DNA of 9,971 bases. Origin: Abditibacteriota bacterium (lineage in GTDB: Bacteria; Armatimonadota; UBA5829). The position numbers and the translations under genes are program-made. Below are positions 1-6,836 of the stretch, in pieces; positions within the stretch are counted from its first letter, which is position 1; every line of letters begins with the position of its first letter. Location of the stretch: assembly GCA_017958015.1 (NCBI GenBank), contig JAGDDM010000097.1, forward strand, positions 1 through 9,971. Reading direction: 5' to 3'. Below the pieces are notes generated by a model, which worked only from the letters and a program-made list of their open reading frames with translations, did not search any database and was not told the DNA's origin.

Positions 1-170
1 AGCTTCAGCAAAACAACCCCAAACTGAAGATAGTGGAATCCCCCATATACTTCGGCAAACGCTACGCCGGGGAATCCAAGCGCCGGCTTCTGCCCTTCAT
101 CATCGGCAACGGACGCACGCTGTTTTGGCTCACCGGCCTCAGAATCAAAGGTTGGTTCGTAAAGAAATAA
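1..170 (+). CDS. C-terminal fragment of a family-2 glycosyltransferase (polyprenyl-phosphate sugar synthase type)
   Basis: The reading frame is open from the left edge (first whole codon at base 3) to TAA at 168-170, giving about 55 residues; the start lies outside the window. The fragment contains the stretch IYFGKRYAGESKRRLL. This matches the end of the catalytic domain in dolichol/polyprenyl-phosphate mannose or glucose synthase-like GT2 enzymes, where an 'I.F..R..GESK' signature follows the last core strand. It ends with a hydrophobic/basic tail (FWLTGLRIKGWFVKK). Family knowledge: these enzymes transfer a sugar from a nucleotide donor to a polyprenyl phosphate at the inner face of the membrane. 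Donor and acceptor cannot be judged from this piece. No membrane segment typical of the long DPM-GtrA fusions follows. A terminator hairpin lies 64 bases after the stop. Family assignment is moderate; the precise function is open. Confidence 0.6.
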   Translation, partial: LQQNNPKLKIVESPIYFGKRYAGESKRRLLPFIIGNGRTLFWLTGLRIKGWFVKK

Positions 171-207
171 TCCGAGGGAATAGGGCACGGTTCGACATCG
201 ATTTGCC

Positions 208-227
208 GACACATTCCCCGACACCGG
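208..227 (+). repeat. 20-base intergenic repeat, left copy (inward-facing)
   Basis: The sequence GACACATTCCCCGACACCGG is matched at 18 of 20 positions by the minus strand at 5584-5565; only positions 5 and 7 differ. It lies between the glycosyltransferase stop and the terminator hairpin. It contains GACA twice, 12 bases apart. With its partner it brackets the three-gene minus-strand operon. Confidence 0.7.
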
Positions 228-233
228 AAACAA

Positions 234-269
234 AAAAATCATCCCTTCCGATAGGAAAGGATGATTTTT
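234..269. terminator. Bidirectional intrinsic terminator between convergent genes
   Basis: An 11-base-pair stem (AAAAATCATCC at 234-244 with GGATGATTTTT at 259-269) continues inward through one mismatch into TTCC/GGAA and closes on a GATA loop. The A-run on one side and T-run on the other allow use from both strands. The plus gene ends at 170. The minus-strand operon ends at 268, so its stop codon lies in the stem foot. Confidence 0.85.
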
Positions 270-1521
270 ATTTCGCTTTACCGAGCACTCTCTCCGCCGT
301 CGCCTCCGCAATTTCGACATCGATAATCCTGTTCGTCTTTGTCCCGGGAGGTGTTTCGACGTAGACTTCGACGTAATTGTCCGTAAATCCCCGCGCAAGG
401 CCGGTTTCGGCATCGAAACGTTCAATGAGTACCGGATGGGTTTTTCCGGTCATTTTACGGGCAAATTCGAGGCTTAAGGAGTCGGTGAGATCGTTGAGTC
501 TCGCCGCTCTTTCCTTTTTGACGCCTTCGGGGATTTGGCCGGTCATCTCCGCCGCCGCGGTGCCCTTGCGTATGCTGTACCGAAATGAGTGGGTTCGGGA
601 AAATCCCGCCGCCTCCGCCGTGCGCAGAGTATCCGCGAAGTCATCCTCGCTCTCCCCGGGGAATCCCACGATAATGTCGGTGGTGATGCCTATCTCCGGA
701 ATCTCCCGCCGCACCTTCTCCGCCAGGGACAGAAACTCCGCCGAGGTGTAGGGCCGGTTCATTTGCTCCAGAACGCTGTCGGAGCCGCTTTGCAGGGGAA
801 TATGCAGATGCCGGCAGACCTTGGGGTGCTTCATGGCCCCGATGAGGCCGTCGGTGACTTCCCATGGCTCTATGGAGCTCATTCTTATGCGCTCTATGCC
901 CGGGACGCCGCAAACTTTTCTCACAAGCCCCGCGGTGTCGACGCCGGAGTCGTCGTAGGACCCCAGCCGTATGCCGGTGAGGACGATTTCTTTGTACCCC
1001 GCCGCCGCCAGGCTTTCGATTTCCGCCATAACCTCGCCTATGGGCCGGGAGGTCATGCCCCGCCTGGCGTAGGGGATGATGCAGTAGGCGCAGAAGTTGT
1101 CGCAGCCGTCCTGGACCTTCACCGCCGCCCTTGTTCGGAGCCGGGGTTTTACCTTAAGCGGGTCCCGGGCGCCCAGTTTGGCGATGATAATGTCGGCGAT
1201 ATCCGGTTTTTTGTCGTTTCCCAGCACAAGGGACACACCTTTGATATCCGTCAGGTCTTGGGGGTTTATCTCCGCGGAGCAGCCGCAGACCACAACGAGG
1301 GCGTCGGGGGATGCGGAGATGAGTTTTCGGACCGCCGCCCGGCTTTTTGCTTCGGCGGTGGCGGTGACGGCGCAGGTATTCACCACGCACACGTCCGCCT
1401 TTTCCGTGGGCCTTACGGTTTCGAAGCCGGCCGCTTCGAGTTTGGCGCGGACGGCTTCGGTTTCGTATCTGTTGACTTTACATCCCAGCGTAACGTAGGA
1501 TGCCTTGAGTCCGTTATTCAT
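268..1521 (-). CDS. mtaB: tRNA t6A37 2-methylthiotransferase MtaB
   Basis: A 417-residue radical-SAM methylthiotransferase. Family knowledge: MtaB converts t6A to ms2t6A at position 37 of ANN-decoding tRNAs, using two 4Fe-4S clusters. The N-terminal UPF0004 domain has the three cluster cysteines Cys14 (TLGCKVN), Cys50 (NTCAVT) and Cys81 (VCGCSAE). The radical-SAM motif is Cys140-x3-Cys144-x2-Cys147 (GCDNFCAYCIIPYARR), preceded by the MtaB-like RTRAAVKVQDGC. KEIVLTGIRLGSY and the 'LGCKVN' spelling favour MtaB over MiaB or RimO. A TRAM-like RNA-binding domain fills about residues 355-415. The start is placed a few residues before the first cysteine strand, as usual in the family. ATG overlaps the upstream gene by 8 bases (ATGAATAA). 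I see no good Shine-Dalgarno just before it, so translation is probably coupled to that gene. It is the last gene of the operon and its stop lies in a terminator. Confidence 0.94.
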   Translation of the reverse strand: MNNGLKASYVTLGCKVNRYETEAVRAKLEAAGFETVRPTEKADVCVVNTCAVTATAEAKSRAAVRKLISASPDALVVVCGCSAEINPQDLTDIKGVSLVLGNDKKPDIADIIIAKLGARDPLKVKPRLRTRAAVKVQDGCDNFCAYCIIPYARRGMTSRPIGEVMAEIESLAAAGYKEIVLTGIRLGSYDDSGVDTAGLVRKVCGVPGIERIRMSSIEPWEVTDGLIGAMKHPKVCRHLHIPLQSGSDSVLEQMNRPYTSAEFLSLAEKVRREIPEIGITTDIIVGFPGESEDDFADTLRTAEAAGFSRTHSFRYSIRKGTAAAEMTGQIPEGVKKERAARLNDLTDSLSLEFARKMTGKTHPVLIERFDAETGLARGFTDNYVEVYVETPPGTKTNRIIDVEIAEATAERVLGKAK

Positions 1522-3112
1522 CTTCGGCGATGGGAATAAGGAGTCTGCGGGCGATTTCGATGTCGCCGATGGACTTGTTTCCGTCGTCCGCGTTCCTGCA
1601 GGCGATATTCACCGCGTGTTCGTAGTCGGCGATGTCCTCGTCGCTCATGGCGTTAATGAGGGCGATGGAGGCCAGCTCGAAGTCCTGGATGCCCTGCCGC
1701 AGCTGTTCCCATCTGAGGGAGGGAATGGGTCCCTCCGGGCCGGGGTACACAAGGAAGGTGTCGCCTGAGGGGAACTCGCAGCCTTCGGGAGTGAAGGACA
1801 CGTTCACGAAGGGACTCTCGGACCAGTCGTTGTAGGACCAGCGCAGCAATCCGTTGTAGCCGCCTCTTATGGCCAGCATGGGCAGAATCCGGGACTCGAT
1901 AAGGGGCGAGTGGACAAAGGTGTTGGGGTGCTGGGGTCCGCAGCAGACGTAGAATGTGGTGAGAATGTCGGAACTCTCGGTGGAACCCTCATCCGCTTCC
2001 AAATCGCCGTCGTAATCCGAATCCTTGGCGGGGGTGTAGAAGTAGGAAATGTCGCTGTAACGCTTAACGTACTTGGGATCCGGCTTGCCGGCGTAGGCCA
2101 GGTTGAAGTCGGAAGCGTACTTGTCGATGAAGTCCGCCAGAGCTTCCATAACCTCCGGGGTCTTCTCGTCCAGGGCGATGTAGGTCTTGTCGAACCGGTC
2201 CGTCTCCTCCAGGTGCTTCCTGAAGGCGGTGAAGAAGGCGCCCCAGACCGCGTCGTATTCGGGAGTGCCCACGAAGAACTTCTCCACGGTGCCGTCCTCG
2301 AACTCTATCTCGCTGAAATCAATCTTGCCGGGGCCCTGAACCGGGGAATAGCAGTGGATGGTGTCGGTTATGCCCTTGCTCTCGTAGAGCTCAACGTAGC
2401 GGTCGAAGACGGAGAAGTCGAAGTCGTAGCCGTCATCGGTTTTCTTCCAAATGATTGTGGAGGGGTAGACCGTGTGGGTCTGGGCCCACCAGGGCTTGTA
2501 GCAAATGGGCACAACGGCGGCTTTCTGACCGTGGGCGGCCAGGTCGTCCATATACTTGCCCAGCATCTCGAAATGCTCGTCGGACCACAGGGGCAGGTTG
2601 TAGTATTCCGCCACGGCTCCCGGATTCATCCAGACGTTCAGGTGGAACATCCACTCCTCCGGGTCCGGAACGGTCACATTCGCAACCTCAAGGGTGAACT
2701 CTTTCTCCGCCAACGTCTCCCCGCCTTTGGTGAGGAGGACTTTGCCGTCGTATATTCCGGCTTCGGCGTCGGCGCCCACGAAGCAGCGGGTGTAGATGAA
2801 GCACTTGTCGTCGATATCGAAGGTTGTCACCGGCTCCAAAATGTCCGCCACGCTGCCGGCTTCCGGTGTGTTCACGAAGCCTATTTTGAACACGTCGTAG
2901 GCAAATCCCTCAATGGGGGCGCCGTCTTTCGTAAGGTCCGCCACCTCGATTTTGAGGTTCTCGGACTTTTCGGACGCCTCAACCAAAAGGGCGAAAGAGC
3001 TGTATGAGTTTTTGCAGATAAGGGATCGAACGCCGGTTTGGGGTATAGCGTCGGCGTATTCGAAGGTGGGCCGTGTCATGGACTGCCAGAATGAGATTGT
3101 GTACCGTATCAT
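1514..3112 (-). CDS. DUF4091 (GH123-like) putative glycoside hydrolase, no signal peptide
   Basis: A 532-residue protein. An N-terminal beta-sandwich-like part (about 1-145) precedes a TIM-barrel-like part (about 150-430) and a C-terminal DUF4091 signature (GDTFLVYPG, PIPSLRWEQLRQGIQDFE, about 450-479). The stretch GYNGLLRWSYNDW (418-430) fits the end of the barrel in DUF4091 proteins. FDKTYIALDEKTP contains adjacent Asp315-Glu316. In GH123 beta-N-acetylgalactosaminidases an adjacent Asp-Glu pair provides stabiliser and acid/base, so these are the candidate catalytic residues (inference). Residues 364-375 form an EF-hand-like loop, listed separately. The start at 3112 has AAAGGAAAG just upstream, 10 bases after the preceding stop. 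No signal peptide is visible at this start, although the operon partner has one. Substrate unknown. Family confidence is good; enzymatic activity is unproven. Confidence 0.8.
   Translation of the reverse strand: MIRYTISFWQSMTRPTFEYADAIPQTGVRSLICKNSYSSFALLVEASEKSENLKIEVADLTKDGAPIEGFAYDVFKIGFVNTPEAGSVADILEPVTTFDIDDKCFIYTRCFVGADAEAGIYDGKVLLTKGGETLAEKEFTLEVANVTVPDPEEWMFHLNVWMNPGAVAEYYNLPLWSDEHFEMLGKYMDDLAAHGQKAAVVPICYKPWWAQTHTVYPSTIIWKKTDDGYDFDFSVFDRYVELYESKGITDTIHCYSPVQGPGKIDFSEIEFEDGTVEKFFVGTPEYDAVWGAFFTAFRKHLEETDRFDKTYIALDEKTPEVMEALADFIDKYASDFNLAYAGKPDPKYVKRYSDISYFYTPAKDSDYDGDLEADEGSTESSDILTTFYVCCGPQHPNTFVHSPLIESRILPMLAIRGGYNGLLRWSYNDWSESPFVNVSFTPEGCEFPSGDTFLVYPGPEGPIPSLRWEQLRQGIQDFELASIALINAMSDEDIADYEHAVNIACRNADDGNKSIGDIEIARRLLIPIAEDE
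1988..2023 (-). other. EF-hand/dockerin-like calcium-binding loop encoded within the DUF4091 protein
   Basis: Residues 364-375 read DSDYDGDLEADE. This meets the canonical 12-residue pattern: Asp at 1, 3 and 5, Gly at 6, a hydrophobic residue at 8 and Glu at 12. It sits in an acidic surface-loop-like segment between barrel strands. It could bind calcium or be a coincidental acidic insert; no second loop is visible. Confidence 0.5.
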
Positions 3113-3122
3113 ATTCTTTCCT

Positions 3123-5546
3123 TTACTTGTTGTCCGCTTCGGGGTCGAAGCCTGTGGGAGACAGAACCAGTCTGTCTATGGCGAAGTAGTATTTTCCGTC
3201 GGGACTCTTTCCCTCGACGCGGAACTTAATCGTCTGCTTGCCGGATACGAGGCTCAGATTGCCCAGTTTGTACCAGGCCATATCCGGTCCCAGCTTGACG
3301 GTTTTTTCCGGTTTGTCTATCTTGACGCGGTTTACGTCGTCAAGGGTGTAACTGACGGGTGAGCTTTTGCTCAGATCGGAGCAGGCTACCCAGAGTTCGT
3401 AGCTGGCGGTGGTGTCTATCATGGCGGCGAAGGCCGCGGAATAGGGAGTGAGAGGCGGGTTGTCCTCCGTGTCCAATACCAGCGCCAGACCGTTTACCGC
3501 GTCCCGCATGGCCCGGGTTCCGGTAAATCCGTGGGCGGTGGCGTTTTCGCCCTCGAAAACGATGTTTGTTCCCGTAACAAGGTCAAGGTCCTTGGCGGCC
3601 TGGGTGGCCATGTCGTAGGCAATCATGGCCTGACCGTTGGACAGGACCCGCTTGGCGGATTCGATGTTGAGATCTATCTTCTTTATATCAAGTCCCGCTT
3701 TGTCCGCGGAGGGCTTGCGACCGTCCAGGTCGGCGATGGCCTTTTCCGCCGTCTCGAAGGGGAACACCATGCTTATGTCCATACCGGTCATCACAACCGG
3801 CAGGGAGCCGAGAGTGAGGGTGAACCGATCGCTCTTTTTGTTTGTTACCGGCTTCACGTCCGCCGGGAAGAGAATCTTGGGCAGCCCCTGCTGAGGAGTC
3901 TTGAGGGTGATTGTCCGCCCGTTGGGGTCCGTGGTCCACACGCAGACTCTGTCCTCGCCGGCGATGGAGTAGGCGTATATGCCCTCGCCCATGTAGGCGG
4001 TCTTGCCGGAGCGGAGAGTGGGCATCCACCAGGTTTCCTTGTCGAACTGCCTTATTCTGGCGCCGGTGTGGGGCCGGTAGGGGAAGAAGATGACTTCCGG
4101 TTTGTAGGCCGCCTGGTCCGCGGGAATAAGGTTCTTGAATGCCGCCAGTTCAATCGGGCTTAGGTCCTCGGCGAAGAACCCCTTGGCTCCGTTTTTGAAG
4201 AAGGCGCCCCAAAGGTGGTTGAAGTTGTGCTCCCGGACTCCTCCGGCGTCGGCCACGGTGAAGAAAGCCATTGTTTTTGCGGATTCCTCCGCCAGAGAGT
4301 AGGTGGGCACGCCGGTTTCGACCACCGCGGTGTCGGTGCCGTCGAAGGGCGCGGCGAGACCGTCGAAGCCGCTCATGGAGAAGGGGTTGGCGTAGATTCT
4401 GTGGTAGCTGCCGCAGCGGTAGATAACCGGCACGTTGGCCACCTGATTACGCAGAGCGTCCGCCATGGCGTTCAGATAGCTCTGGGCGGAGGTGTCCCGG
4501 TAGTCGATGATGTCGTTCCATACGCGGCTCATGGTCACGTCCGCGGAGTAGGTGTTCATTGTTTTGGGGTTGTAGAGGAAAGCGGAGCCTCTGCCGTTTG
4601 CCCAAAGGGGCATGATTTCCGTGGCGGCGGCCACGCTGGGCAGGTTGTCCAGAATGCCCCAGGCGGCGTTCACCGCGCCCTCGTGGGTATAGCGGCGGAT
4701 AAGGTGGGACTCGAAGCCCAGTCTGAAGGCTCCGGAATCCGGCAGGAAGGAGTTCATTACTTCGGAGTAGTCCTGCTTGCAGGGCAGAGGGTCGTAGAAG
4801 AAGCGCAGGCCCGAGCCGAACTTAATCTTTCTGAAGTAGGCGATGAGCCTGTCTCTGTACTCGTCGAAGCCGCTCCACACGTCTCCCATGGACTTGTCGC
4901 CGCCCGGGTCGAACTTCATGTGGGGGTAGACCAGCAGGACTTCTCCCGCCGCCAAACCGCCGGGAATGTTGATGATGAGGCTTCCCTCATACACCCCGGC
5001 GACTCCGCTTGATTTTACCGAGTTGTCGTAGGTGCGGAGCACCCGATAGTAGGCGCCGTCCGTGTTTTTGAGGTCGCAGATAACCCGGCTGTCGTTGTGG
5101 GGACCCTCCATGCGGTACACCGCGGGATTGATGAGGTTGCCGGTGAGGTTGGACTTAACGGTGTCGTTGAAGTATATGCCGTAGCTCATGCCCGCCGCTT
5201 CCAGAGCGTCGATGAGGCTTTGGAAGTTCTCCGGCGAGGAGGCGGTTACGGGCAGGGGCATCTTCACGAGAACGTCGGTAATGCCCGCGGAGCGGTAGGT
5301 GTCCAGCAGGGCCACGTCGTCGGCCAGCTCCTCCGGGTCGGTGATACACTTGGGAGTGAACACCGTGCCCACGGGCAGATAGGTGGAGCCGTCCCACACC
5401 ATGGTGTGCTCGTCGGTGACGCTCCAGGAGTGCTGAACGCCGCCGGAGTCGGTGTAGACTCCGGTGGTTTTGTATTTTACCGCGCAATATGAAGTTGTGG
5501 CGAGAAGCAAAACAAGGGCCGCCGCCGTGATTGAGTATTTTTTCAT
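3123..5546 (-). CDS. Secreted GH42-like glycosidase-fold protein with C-terminal carbohydrate-binding-like domain
   Basis: An 807-residue protein with a clear signal peptide (MKKYSITAAALVLLLATTSY, probable cleavage near Cys21). The TSYC segment is not a good lipobox, so it is probably a soluble export. Residues about 60-470 look like a TIM barrel of the GH42/beta-galactosidase kind: 'SAGITDVLVKMPLP' resembles an early strand, and FESHLIRRYTHEG followed by AVNAAWGI (278-298) matches the 'F..WL..+YG....LN.AWG' helix of that clan. The usual Asn-Glu acid/base motif is not obvious; the expected area reads RFFYDPLPCKQDY. A beta-rich part follows (about 485-595), then a helical linker (about 600-655). 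Residues about 660-800 (NIVFEGENATA to YYFAIDRLVLS) resemble a CBM6/35-type jelly roll. The start has AAAGG six bases upstream (5553-5557). First gene of the operon with DUF4091 and mtaB. Substrate unknown. Confidence 0.7.
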   Translation of the reverse strand: MKKYSITAAALVLLLATTSYCAVKYKTTGVYTDSGGVQHSWSVTDEHTMVWDGSTYLPVGTVFTPKCITDPEELADDVALLDTYRSAGITDVLVKMPLPVTASSPENFQSLIDALEAAGMSYGIYFNDTVKSNLTGNLINPAVYRMEGPHNDSRVICDLKNTDGAYYRVLRTYDNSVKSSGVAGVYEGSLIINIPGGLAAGEVLLVYPHMKFDPGGDKSMGDVWSGFDEYRDRLIAYFRKIKFGSGLRFFYDPLPCKQDYSEVMNSFLPDSGAFRLGFESHLIRRYTHEGAVNAAWGILDNLPSVAAATEIMPLWANGRGSAFLYNPKTMNTYSADVTMSRVWNDIIDYRDTSAQSYLNAMADALRNQVANVPVIYRCGSYHRIYANPFSMSGFDGLAAPFDGTDTAVVETGVPTYSLAEESAKTMAFFTVADAGGVREHNFNHLWGAFFKNGAKGFFAEDLSPIELAAFKNLIPADQAAYKPEVIFFPYRPHTGARIRQFDKETWWMPTLRSGKTAYMGEGIYAYSIAGEDRVCVWTTDPNGRTITLKTPQQGLPKILFPADVKPVTNKKSDRFTLTLGSLPVVMTGMDISMVFPFETAEKAIADLDGRKPSADKAGLDIKKIDLNIESAKRVLSNGQAMIAYDMATQAAKDLDLVTGTNIVFEGENATAHGFTGTRAMRDAVNGLALVLDTEDNPPLTPYSAAFAAMIDTTASYELWVACSDLSKSSPVSYTLDDVNRVKIDKPEKTVKLGPDMAWYKLGNLSLVSGKQTIKFRVEGKSPDGKYYFAIDRLVLSPTGFDPEADNK

Positions 5547-5564
5547 TTATTACCTTTAATCGGA

Positions 5565-5584
5565 CCGGTGTCGGGGAGTATGTC
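5565..5584 (-). repeat. 20-base intergenic repeat, right copy (inward-facing)
   Basis: Read on the minus strand this is GACATACTCCCCGACACCGG, matching 208-227 (+) at 18 of 20 positions. It lies in the predicted 5' leader of the secreted glycosidase-like gene, between the putative -10 box and the ribosome binding site. That is a plausible position for an operator or RNA element. Confidence 0.7.
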
Positions 5585-5601
5585 CGCGCACCGCAATTAT
5601 T

Positions 5602-5630
5602 ATTATATAATAAGTAACGTAAAAAATAAA
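5602..5630 (-). promoter_or_regulatory. Predicted promoter of the glycosidase-like/DUF4091/mtaB operon
   Basis: On the minus strand a perfect TATAAT (5607-5602) follows a weak -35, TTTATT (5630-5625), at 17 bases, in an AT-rich island 56 bases upstream of the start codon. The weak -35 suggests an activator or readthrough from the CBS-DUF1385 gene. I see no terminator in the 97-base gap, so co-transcription with that gene remains possible. Confidence 0.5.
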
Positions 5631-5643
5631 GCGTCTGTTCCCG

Positions 5644-6774
5644 TTATCGGCTCAAAAGGTACTCGATAAGGCCGAAGAGGGCCACGGAAGTGAAGATTCC
5701 CAGCATTGTCTGCAGGAATCCCATGTTCCAAACGCGCCTGAAGCCCCTGGCGGTGAGGTTGGGGTTCGCCCGGTAGCTCTCGATTATTTCCTTGCCCGCC
5801 CGAATGCCGGCCTCAAGCTGTTTTCGGTTCGGTTTGGCGGTGGTGATATGCTGCTGCGCCGCGGCTCCGATGGCTCTCCAGCCCAGCATGACGATGATGA
5901 TGGCGACAAACACCGCTGCCTGTCCGCCGAAGGTGCCGGAAATCAGGAGAAATAGGGCTGCCGCCACCATGAGGTTGGTGCCGCAGCGGGGGTGGACCCG
6001 AGGCATATGACTTACGGTTTCGGGGGTGAGATCCTCCTCCCGCTCGATGGCGTGGACGGTCATGTGCTCCGCGCCGTGGTAGCCGGAGAGGACCGAAAAC
6101 CGCAGCATGAGAAGCATGAATATAATCGCCAAAAACCCCGCGGCGGCGGTTTCGATTATTCCGGCGGAGACGTAGCCGATCAGCGGCAGGGCGACAAAGC
6201 CCCGGGGGAAGAGGTTGAAATAAGTTTCGATGAGCCTTATTATCCCGTCGCCCAGATAGACGGATATTCCCATCATAAGCCCCAGGACTATGCCGGTGAG
6301 GTAGACTCCTTTGCTTCCGGCGCCGCCGGTGTGGCTGCCGGTGGTAAGGTAGACTCCGATGGGTGTGGCCATGCCGCCGACGCCGGCGGGCCGTCCGGTT
6401 TTCGCCAGATACGACAGCAAATCGTTTCGGGTGACCACTCCGGCGAACAGTCCGTTTGAGGTGACAACCGGCAGGGAGTCGAGATCGGAGTCGGCGAACA
6501 CCGCGGCGGCGGTTTTGAGGTCCGTGCCGGGGGACAGGGCGGTGGGGGGATTGTCGTATGTGATTAAACTCTCCACGGAGCCCTCCGGCGAGGCCTCCGG
6601 GTTTTCGGCGAAGTATCGGGAGAGGGATTTTTCGCTCACGTATCCCCGCACGGCGGCGCCGTCGAACACAAAGACGGTGGATATATTGTTTTTGCTCATC
6701 ACTCCGTGGGCTTTCCGGGCCGAGTCGGCGGGGGAAAGGAGAGGAACCGGTTTGATAAGGATGTCTACGGTCAT
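5644..6774 (-). CDS. CBS-domain pair fused to DUF1385 membrane protein
   Basis: A 376-residue protein. Residues about 4-55 and 66-124 are two CBS motifs, ending in GYVSEKSL and GVVTRNDLL; Thr115 and Asp118 sit where CBS domains contact nucleotide ribose. A short GGMATPIGVYLTTG link (133-146) leads to the DUF1385 region, with its signatures YHGAEH (232-237) and HPRCGTNL (261-268). Hydrophobic segments at about 157-175, 195-228 (one or two), 268-299 and 353-373 predict a multi-pass inner-membrane protein. Family knowledge: DUF1385 proteins have no established biochemical role; CBS pairs often sense adenine nucleotides. Inference: a nucleotide-gated membrane protein. His233, His237, His261 and Cys264 could form a metal or catalytic site. 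ATG at 6774 has only a weak GGAA upstream on a poor AT-rich leader. It is divergent from rpmB and co-directional with the glycan operon 97 bases downstream. Confidence 0.85.
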   Translation of the reverse strand: MTVDILIKPVPLLSPADSARKAHGVMSKNNISTVFVFDGAAVRGYVSEKSLSRYFAENPEASPEGSVESLITYDNPPTALSPGTDLKTAAAVFADSDLDSLPVVTSNGLFAGVVTRNDLLSYLAKTGRPAGVGGMATPIGVYLTTGSHTGGAGSKGVYLTGIVLGLMMGISVYLGDGIIRLIETYFNLFPRGFVALPLIGYVSAGIIETAAAGFLAIIFMLLMLRFSVLSGYHGAEHMTVHAIEREEDLTPETVSHMPRVHPRCGTNLMVAAALFLLISGTFGGQAAVFVAIIIVMLGWRAIGAAAQQHITTAKPNRKQLEAGIRAGKEIIESYRANPNLTARGFRRVWNMGFLQTMLGIFTSVALFGLIEYLLSR

Positions 6775-6807
6775 TTTTAAAGATTTCCGAAAAAAGCGAT
6801 TTTAAAC

Positions 6808-6836
6808 TTGCGTTATTTTCGCGATTGTGGTATTAT
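6808..6836 (+). promoter_or_regulatory. rpmB promoter
   Basis: TTGCGT (6808-6813), a 17-base spacer, then TATTAT (6831-6836). A TG one base upstream of the -10 (6828-6829) makes an extended -10. The expected transcript start is near 6843, about 40 bases before the rpmB start codon. Confidence 0.7.

Noticed and set aside
125..364. 79-codon plus-strand open frame running through the terminator into the end of mtaB
   Set aside because: It spans the glycosyltransferase stop, the hairpin and the convergent gene end, has no ribosome binding site and resembles no known protein.
268..1521. Assignment as MiaB or RimO instead of MtaB
   Set aside because: TLGCKVN, RTRAAVKVQDGC and EIVLTGIRLGSY follow the MtaB pattern; the MiaB-type GQNVN segment and RimO-type features are absent.
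589..1539. 316-codon plus-strand open frame antisense to mtaB
   Set aside because: The minus strand encodes MtaB with every cluster cysteine. The antisense product is Gly/Val/Asp-rich with no recognisable motif and is explained by GC-rich codon bias.
1910..3007. 365-codon plus-strand open frame antisense to the DUF4091 gene
   Set aside because: It lies wholly within a recognised gene and is a low-complexity Gly/Val-rich translation, a typical shadow.
4215..5012. 265-codon plus-strand open frame antisense to the GH42-like gene
   Set aside because: Val/Gly/His-rich shadow of the opposite strand; the minus frame has a signal peptide and domain motifs.
5484..5546. Lipoprotein signal in the GH42-like protein (Cys21 after the hydrophobic stretch)
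   Set aside because: The residues before Cys are TSY; Tyr at -1 does not fit a lipobox, so ordinary signal peptidase cleavage is more likely.
208..5584. Segment treated as a transposon because of its flanking inverted repeats
   Set aside because: There is no transposase or recombinase inside, no target-site duplication that I can find, and the cargo includes a housekeeping tRNA enzyme. The repeat pair is reported, but a mobile-element call is not supported.
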